Source: Evtepia gabavorous (lineage in GTDB: Bacteria; Bacillota; Clostridia; Oscillospirales; Oscillospiraceae). Taken from it: a stretch of 64,000 bases of DNA. The notes under the pieces were generated by a model. That model was not told the DNA's origin and did not search any database. It saw nothing but the letters and a program-made list of their open reading frames with translations. Position numbers and translations under genes: made by a program. Position 1 is the stretch's first letter, and each line of letters starts with the position of its first letter. The DNA lies in assembly GCF_003425665.1 (NCBI RefSeq), contig NZ_QQRQ01000002.1, positions 124,001-188,000 of the forward strand, given 5' to 3'. This document shows positions 59,749-64,000 of this stretch, piece after piece.

Positions 59749-60411
59749 ATGAGACGGTTCCTGACAGGCTGGCTGGTGTGTGCGCTGTTGTGCACGCTCT
59801 GCGCCTGCGAAAACGCAGCGGGGCAGGCCGATTTGCAGTCCATACAGAAAGCGGATGTGAGGGAGCTGTATGAGGCGCTCTATTCCGACGTTGCGGAAGC
59901 AGAGGATACCTATGTGGGGAAGTCCTATGCGTTTCTGGGCGCGGTCAAGTCCCTTTCCTCCGGGCATGGAGTGATCGCATTGAAGGATTTTAGGGATCAT
60001 GTTACATACGGCAATGGAATCCGAGCCCATTTTTCCAAACAGACCCTGGGAGAGCTGCGCTGTGATGAGATGGTTTGGATTGCTGGGACGATAGCGGGCT
60101 TTTCCTGTGAGGATGGTACGATCCTTTTAGATCCTGCCTACTATATAGAAACCCCGGTGTTCACGGTGACAGGGCGGATCAGCGCGTTGGCGCGGGATCA
60201 GGCGGGGCGGCCTTACGTTTTGTTGGAGCAGGCTGAGGTCTCGGAGCTTGGAGAGGAGATGACAGTGGCGGTGTTTCTGCCGGAGGAGGCATGTGGGGCT
60301 TGGAAGGAAGGGGATCAGATGCAGGTCACCGGGGCCATGAGCTGGAAAGGGGCCCCGGGGGTGGCGCTGTCCGACGGGTATTTCTACCGTGCTGTACTGG
60401 CGGAGAAATGA
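59749..60411 (+). CDS. lipoprotein with tRNA_anti-like OB domain
   Basis: 220 residues. Lipoprotein signal MRRFLTGWLVCALLCTLCAC with a plausible lipobox around Cys20. The mature part carries two beta-rich OB-like segments (YVGKSYAFLGAVKSLSSGHGVIALKDF and VFTVTGRISALARDQAGRPYVLLEQAEV), similar to the tRNA_anti-like family. Role unknown. AGGAG precedes the ATG. Confidence 0.75.
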   Translation: MRRFLTGWLVCALLCTLCACENAAGQADLQSIQKADVRELYEALYSDVAEAEDTYVGKSYAFLGAVKSLSSGHGVIALKDFRDHVTYGNGIRAHFSKQTLGELRCDEMVWIAGTIAGFSCEDGTILLDPAYYIETPVFTVTGRISALARDQAGRPYVLLEQAEVSELGEEMTVAVFLPEEACGAWKEGDQMQVTGAMSWKGAPGVALSDGYFYRAVLAEK

Positions 60412-60418
60412 CCGCAAT

Positions 60419-60453
60419 AAACGCCCTGGCTTTTTGGAGGAGCCAGGGCGTTT
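60419..60453. terminator. hairpin between convergent lipoprotein and FUSC genes
   Basis: AAACGCCCTGGCT and AGCCAGGGCGTTT (13 pairs) around nine bases; T runs are short. Confidence 0.65.
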
Positions 60454-60477
60454 GCGCTTAAAAGGCAGCGGGCCTTC

Positions 60478-62472
60478 TCAGTGGGAACAGGAGATAAGAC
60501 CGGCTCTCTCGGCGCAAGCAAAGCGGCAGAGCAAAAGGGCCCGGGTGTCTTCCAGGGTCTCCACGCAGTTGGACAAGAGGGTGTGGAAGTATACCTGTTC
60601 CTTGGACAGGGAGGGGAGGGGCGCCGGGACTGGGGCAGGCGAGCTCCCTTGCTCCAGGGCCTGAAGTGTCTTCTGAAGGGACGAAAATAGGGTGCGGAGC
60701 TCCCCGCGCTGTTCTGGGAGAAAGCGGCCTGGGTGGTCGTGGACGTAGCTTGCCAGCAGCTCCAGCTCGGTGCTGAGCTTACGCTGAAGGGGGAGCAGAT
60801 GGAGAAGGAGGGTGTGGGCCGCTGTACTGGGGCTTCCCGCCAGGAGGGTCTCCATTTCTTGGGTGAGCATATTGCTCCGAATCAGATACTGGCGAAAGGA
60901 GTGCCGGCTGCTGTTGGAGGAGAGCATTTCCTGCAGTTCCGCCAGCATCCGGGCGTCTGTTTCCAACAGGGTTTGGAGGCTGTCCCGCACTTGGCCAGGT
61001 TCGGTGATGGGAAAGAGGAAGCGGTTGGCGGTCCAGGCGGTCACCGCCGCCATGGCCACATAGGCCAGCCGAAGGCCGATGGCCAGGCGGATATCCACCA
61101 GAAGAATGGCCAGGATCATGCCATAGCAGGTGCCATAGGTGGACATGGACGTGGAGGTGAGCGGCACGTAGTACATCAGGCAGGTCATCAGCGCCACCAG
61201 AAAGACATAGGCCGGCAGACTGTGGAAGAGGGAGAGAAGGAGGGCGGTCATCAGCAGCCCCAGCAGATTCCCCAGGACCCGATTATTGATGCGGGCCGCG
61301 CTCTCCTCTGCGTAGGGCATCAGCATCAGAAAGACGGTCATGGGGTACCAGTAGGCAAAGGGCCACTGGGTGAGATACACGAAGGTGAACGAGAGGCAGA
61401 GCACCACCGCCAGCCGAATGGCGAACCGGCTTTGAAAGCGGTGGAATTGGAAAAGACCGTCCAGAGTTTTCCGTTCCTCAGACAGCAGGGGCCAGTGGGT
61501 CATGGCCTGGTCCATGGGGGTGTGCGCCATCTCCTCCAAGGCATCAACCAGAAGGGCGAGCGCCTCTGCCATGGCCTCCGTTCCGGCGGGGGAGGAAAGG
61601 GCGCAGGTGTCCTGAAGAAACTGGAGCCTGCGGAGGAGCTGCTGGCTGTGCGGCGGGTCCAGCTTGGTCTCCAAAGCGGCAAGCAGACAGCTCAGCTGGC
61701 GAAGGTAGGAGGCGTCCTGGGGAGCCAGCGTCTGTCCGGCGGGGAAAAAGTGGGCGAGGCAATAGGCCATTCGCTGGAAGAAAAGGAGAAACAGGTAATT
61801 GATTTTTCCATATCCTGTGGCCAGGAACCGGGTATTCCGGGAGGTGTAGACCACGTGGCTCATATGGGCGCAGAGGGTGGCCAGTGTCTGGGCTAAGCCG
61901 TCGTCAGGGGTCCCCAGCGCCCGGTTTTCCAGCTGGGTGGCCAGGGTTTTCATTCCCTTTCGTACTGTGCCATAGTGGCGCCGCCGTTTGGCCCGCCTGG
62001 CATAGCAGTAGAAGGCCGCAGCGAAAACCAAAAGGCCGTAGAACAGAGCGAAAAACCGGGTGAGGATGGCGGAGCCGGAAACAGGCAGCATCTCTAAAAA
62101 GACGAATTCCATGACGTAGATATAGTAGGCCTTGGGAGTAAACCGGTCGCTGAGGGAGTAGACAAGACCGAGAGGAACCGCCAGGTTGCCCAGGATACAG
62201 AGGGGCAGATTCACCCAGCAGACTATTGCCGCGCCACAGAGGACAGTCATCCGCAGGCTGATCCGCAGTACGTCTCTCAGGCGAAAGGCCTGCTGGTATT
62301 TGAAAATATACAAGAGGGAGATCACAGTGGGGATCGTAATGTTGACAGCCCCAAACAGATACCACATGGACAGGATCAAAAAGACAGAGAGTGCGATGAT
62401 ATGCCGGGTCTCTTTCAGACGAGCCAGGATGGCGGCCCAACGGCGGGAAATCTCGCTGCGGTGCAGGTTCAT
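60478..62472 (-). CDS. FUSC-family aromatic-acid-exporter-like membrane protein
   Basis: 664 residues. Two membrane halves (about 25-160 and 345-480), each with several helices, separated by a cytosolic helical part, as in the FUSC/YccS-like family. Key stretches: RFAIRLAVVLCLSFTFVYLTQWPFAYWYPMTVFLMLMPYAEESAARINNRVLGNLLGLL and GMILAILLVDIRLAIGLRLAYVAMA. Exports or vents small organic acids or unknown toxic compounds; substrate unknown. Begins 25 bases after the LysR gene, so probably co-transcribed. Confidence 0.85.
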   Translation of the reverse strand: MNLHRSEISRRWAAILARLKETRHIIALSVFLILSMWYLFGAVNITIPTVISLLYIFKYQQAFRLRDVLRISLRMTVLCGAAIVCWVNLPLCILGNLAVPLGLVYSLSDRFTPKAYYIYVMEFVFLEMLPVSGSAILTRFFALFYGLLVFAAAFYCYARRAKRRRHYGTVRKGMKTLATQLENRALGTPDDGLAQTLATLCAHMSHVVYTSRNTRFLATGYGKINYLFLLFFQRMAYCLAHFFPAGQTLAPQDASYLRQLSCLLAALETKLDPPHSQQLLRRLQFLQDTCALSSPAGTEAMAEALALLVDALEEMAHTPMDQAMTHWPLLSEERKTLDGLFQFHRFQSRFAIRLAVVLCLSFTFVYLTQWPFAYWYPMTVFLMLMPYAEESAARINNRVLGNLLGLLMTALLLSLFHSLPAYVFLVALMTCLMYYVPLTSTSMSTYGTCYGMILAILLVDIRLAIGLRLAYVAMAAVTAWTANRFLFPITEPGQVRDSLQTLLETDARMLAELQEMLSSNSSRHSFRQYLIRSNMLTQEMETLLAGSPSTAAHTLLLHLLPLQRKLSTELELLASYVHDHPGRFLPEQRGELRTLFSSLQKTLQALEQGSSPAPVPAPLPSLSKEQVYFHTLLSNCVETLEDTRALLLCRFACAERAGLISCSH

Positions 62473-62497
62473 GAGGACATCTTCCTTCGTTGTTTGG

Positions 62498-63358
62498 TCA
62501 GGGGAACAAGGATAAAATCTGGCGTTTCAGCATTGCTTCCTCAGGGGAGAGAGGGAGCCCTTTTTTGCGGAGCAAGCAGGGCTCCCAGAAAAAGTCCTCC
62601 CGGAGGGGGATGGCAGTGCAGTCAAACTGTGCAGTGACGGAGTTGGGGTACTGCACTGCCAGCCCCACGCAGCCTGTCTGTTGGCAGCGCCGGTATATGT
62701 TCATCATATAGCCCGTCTCGTGAAGGGTCAGGTTGGGAATGCGACGGCTGGCCAAAATCTGCCGCAGCCTGGGGGTGGCCTTGTAGTGCTGCCCCAGAAG
62801 GTACAGGTGCTGGCCAGCCAGATCATCAAAGGTGACCTGAGCGCGGCAGGCCAACGGATGGTCCTGCCGGCAGATCAGATACAGGGGATACCGGGCCAGA
62901 GGGGTGACCTCAAAGCGGGTATGGTCCACCGGCTCCACACCGATGCCCATGGAGACGCTGCCCTCCAGCACCATTTCGTCGCAGAGATCGTCATAGGTGT
63001 CAATCAGCGTGATGTTTTGCTGCTCCAGACTGGTCAAACCGTCCTGGGCGGCAAAGAGAATGCCGGAGGTAATTCCCAGACGCAGGGGTTTTCCGGCCTG
63101 TCTGCCCGCCTCAATCTCTTCCAACAGAAGCTGGTACTCCCGACAGAGGGGTTCTGCATGTTTTTTCAGAAGCTTCCCCTCTTCCGTCAGCTTGATGCCC
63201 TGGGCCCCCCGATAGAAAAGGGGAACGCCCAGTTCTGTTTCCAGACTGTGGACAAGGCGGCTGACCCCTTGCTGGCTCATGTATAACCTTCTCCCGGCTT
63301 GGGACAGGCTGTCGCAGGTGCAGATCTGCAGGAAGCAGACAAGTTTACGCAGTTCCAT
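62498..63358 (-). CDS. LysR-family transcriptional regulator
   Basis: 286 residues. N-terminal HTH (FLQICTCDSLSQAGRRLYMSQQGVSRLVHSLETELGVPLFYRGAQGIKLTEEG), then the LysR substrate-binding fold. Start ATG 63358 is preceded by GGTGATAATT, giving MELRKLVCFLQI; a longer frame upstream is antisense-like. The 25-base gap to the FUSC gene suggests the regulator and transporter form one unit. Ligand unknown. Confidence 0.92.
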   Translation of the reverse strand: MELRKLVCFLQICTCDSLSQAGRRLYMSQQGVSRLVHSLETELGVPLFYRGAQGIKLTEEGKLLKKHAEPLCREYQLLLEEIEAGRQAGKPLRLGITSGILFAAQDGLTSLEQQNITLIDTYDDLCDEMVLEGSVSMGIGVEPVDHTRFEVTPLARYPLYLICRQDHPLACRAQVTFDDLAGQHLYLLGQHYKATPRLRQILASRRIPNLTLHETGYMMNIYRRCQQTGCVGLAVQYPNSVTAQFDCTAIPLREDFFWEPCLLRKKGLPLSPEEAMLKRQILSLFP

Positions 63359-63495
63359 AATTATCACCGGGTCCATGATAGCACAGCGGCTCCCTGCAGG
63401 TAAAGACAGAGCGGGCTGAGTCGCCCCAGCATTTTTGGAAGGAGCCACCGGTTTTGATTGTGGAAGAGCGGGGGGAGAAGGGAGCCGAAGGCCTG

Positions 63496-63524
63496 TTGAC
63501 AAAAGAGGATGGATAACGTATTCT
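63496..63524 (+). promoter_or_regulatory. promoter of partial membrane-protein gene
   Basis: Perfect TTGACA (63496-63501), 17-base spacer, TATTCT (63519-63524). Confidence 0.75.
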
Positions 63525-63578
63525 GAATGGACAACAAAGAAAGCGTGATTTGGGCTTTCAGAGAAAAAGGAGAAACGC

Positions 63579-64000
63579 ATGATGGAAAACAATGCACCCG
63601 GCAGGGGAAAATTGAAGGTGACAGGCATTATCTATACCGTTCTGGGTGCCCTGTCCATTTTGGGGTCCTTGCTTATTTTGGGGGCCGGCGGCCTGCTGCT
63701 TGCCAGTGATAACGATGTGGGTCTGGTCCTGGGGGCCGCGGCCGGCGTGTTCAGCGTCCTCGGCGCGGTCAGTGGGGTGTTCTACCTGGTGATCGGCATC
63801 CTGGGCATCCGAAACTGCGGCCGGCCGGAGAACTGCGGGGCCAACTTTGTGCTTGGGGTGATTGTGCTGGTGCTGGTGGTGATCGGGCTGGTGGTCAATG
63901 TGGCCGTGTCCGGCCCCACCGGTGCGGCGTACAGTGTGGTGGGACTGGTGCTGTCCATCCTCTACCTCCAGGGCGCCAAGCAGAATCGGGACGCATGGAA
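63579..64000 (+). CDS. small polytopic membrane protein, 3' end cut by window
   Basis: The first about 140 residues of a very hydrophobic protein (MMENNAPGRGKLKVTGIIYTVLGALSILGSLLILG...) with four membrane helices separated by short loops, including NCGRPENCG. AGGAG 6 bases before the first of two ATGs supports the start at 63579. No family identified; it resembles general small DUF-type integral proteins. The stop lies outside the window. Confidence 0.8.
   Translation, partial: MMENNAPGRGKLKVTGIIYTVLGALSILGSLLILGAGGLLLASDNDVGLVLGAAAGVFSVLGAVSGVFYLVIGILGIRNCGRPENCGANFVLGVIVLVLVVIGLVVNVAVSGPTGAAYSVVGLVLSILYLQGAKQNRDAW

Noticed and set aside
1-64000. tRNA, rRNA genes and CRISPR arrays
   Set aside because: No GGTTCGAATCC-like T-arms, no rRNA segments and no regularly spaced direct repeats were seen by eye; a tRNAscan or CRISPR finder run would settle it.

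Overview
The window is high-GC (roughly 60 percent by eye), densely packed clostridial DNA. Features pointing to a strictly anaerobic, high-GC member of the Clostridia (Oscillospiraceae-like, for example the Flavonifractor/Lawsonibacter/Intestinimonas group; inferred from gene content, not from a marker tree) are a T-box leader on alaS, a glycine riboswitch, an 8-Fe ferredoxin, a reverse rubrerythrin, a 2-hydroxyacyl-CoA-dehydratase-type activase, consensus TTGACA/TATAAT promoters with AGGAGG ribosome binding sites, and RNase M5. Most genes are core housekeeping genes; no tRNA, rRNA or CRISPR array was seen.

Layout. 1-3812: a glycine-riboswitch-controlled sodium:alanine/glycine symporter and a phosphoketolase, both on minus. 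3813-6966: an AT-rich accessory island with a lipoprotein, a divergent secreted C39-like cysteine-peptidase-fold protein, and a 3'-truncated IS3-family element. 6970-14600: minus-strand genes for a GNAT acetyltransferase, a two-gene dehydratase-activase-type ATPase and ClpC, whose conserved N-terminus lies upstream of any standard start codon. 14698-17682: ferredoxin, then ddl-murF behind a promoter with a terminator-like hairpin in its leader. 17762-28492: an MtnA-like protein lacking the catalytic cysteine (minus), then on plus an ABC-F ATPase, a small coiled-coil protein, prfA, sua5, coaE, M18 aminopeptidase, uppP and ftsK, mostly overlapping or tightly spaced. 28548-33849: a four-gene run (unknown protein, ATP-grasp ligase, PHP phosphoesterase, NodB-type deacetylase with an SLH-like tail), then a crotonase.

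33913-47320: a SleB-like cell wall hydrolase with a GC-rich structured leader, glyoxalase, MBL/beta-CASP nuclease, asparaginase, M23 peptidase plus GNAT (minus), flavodoxin-like reductase, a tagA-tmk-cycloligase-mltG-U32 run, an AAA ATPase/LUD pair, and a DUF6442-like membrane protein behind a 52-bp palindromic promoter. 47321-54000: VOC protein, MerR regulator divergent from a putrescine-type aminotransferase whose promoter has the MerR-type 19-bp spacer, then T-box-alaS, cupin and HIT protein. 54189-58283: Xre-comEC-holA-rnmV, translationally coupled. 58336-64000: reverse rubrerythrin, an Xre regulator, an OB-fold-like lipoprotein, a LysR-FUSC transporter pair and a partial membrane protein.

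Functional themes are cell-wall precursor supply and remodelling (ddl, murF, uppP, mltG, SleB-like, M23, deacetylase, tagA), translation and tRNA functions (alaS, prfA, sua5, ABC-F, rnmV), DNA transactions (ftsK, comEC, holA, tmk) and fermentative or anaerobic metabolism (phosphoketolase, crotonase, activase, ferredoxin, rubrerythrin). Signals most worth following are the start-less ClpC, the MerR operator, the symmetrical palindromic promoter, the uncharacterised 28.6-33.0 kb cluster, the structured SleB leader and the cysteine-less MtnA homologue.
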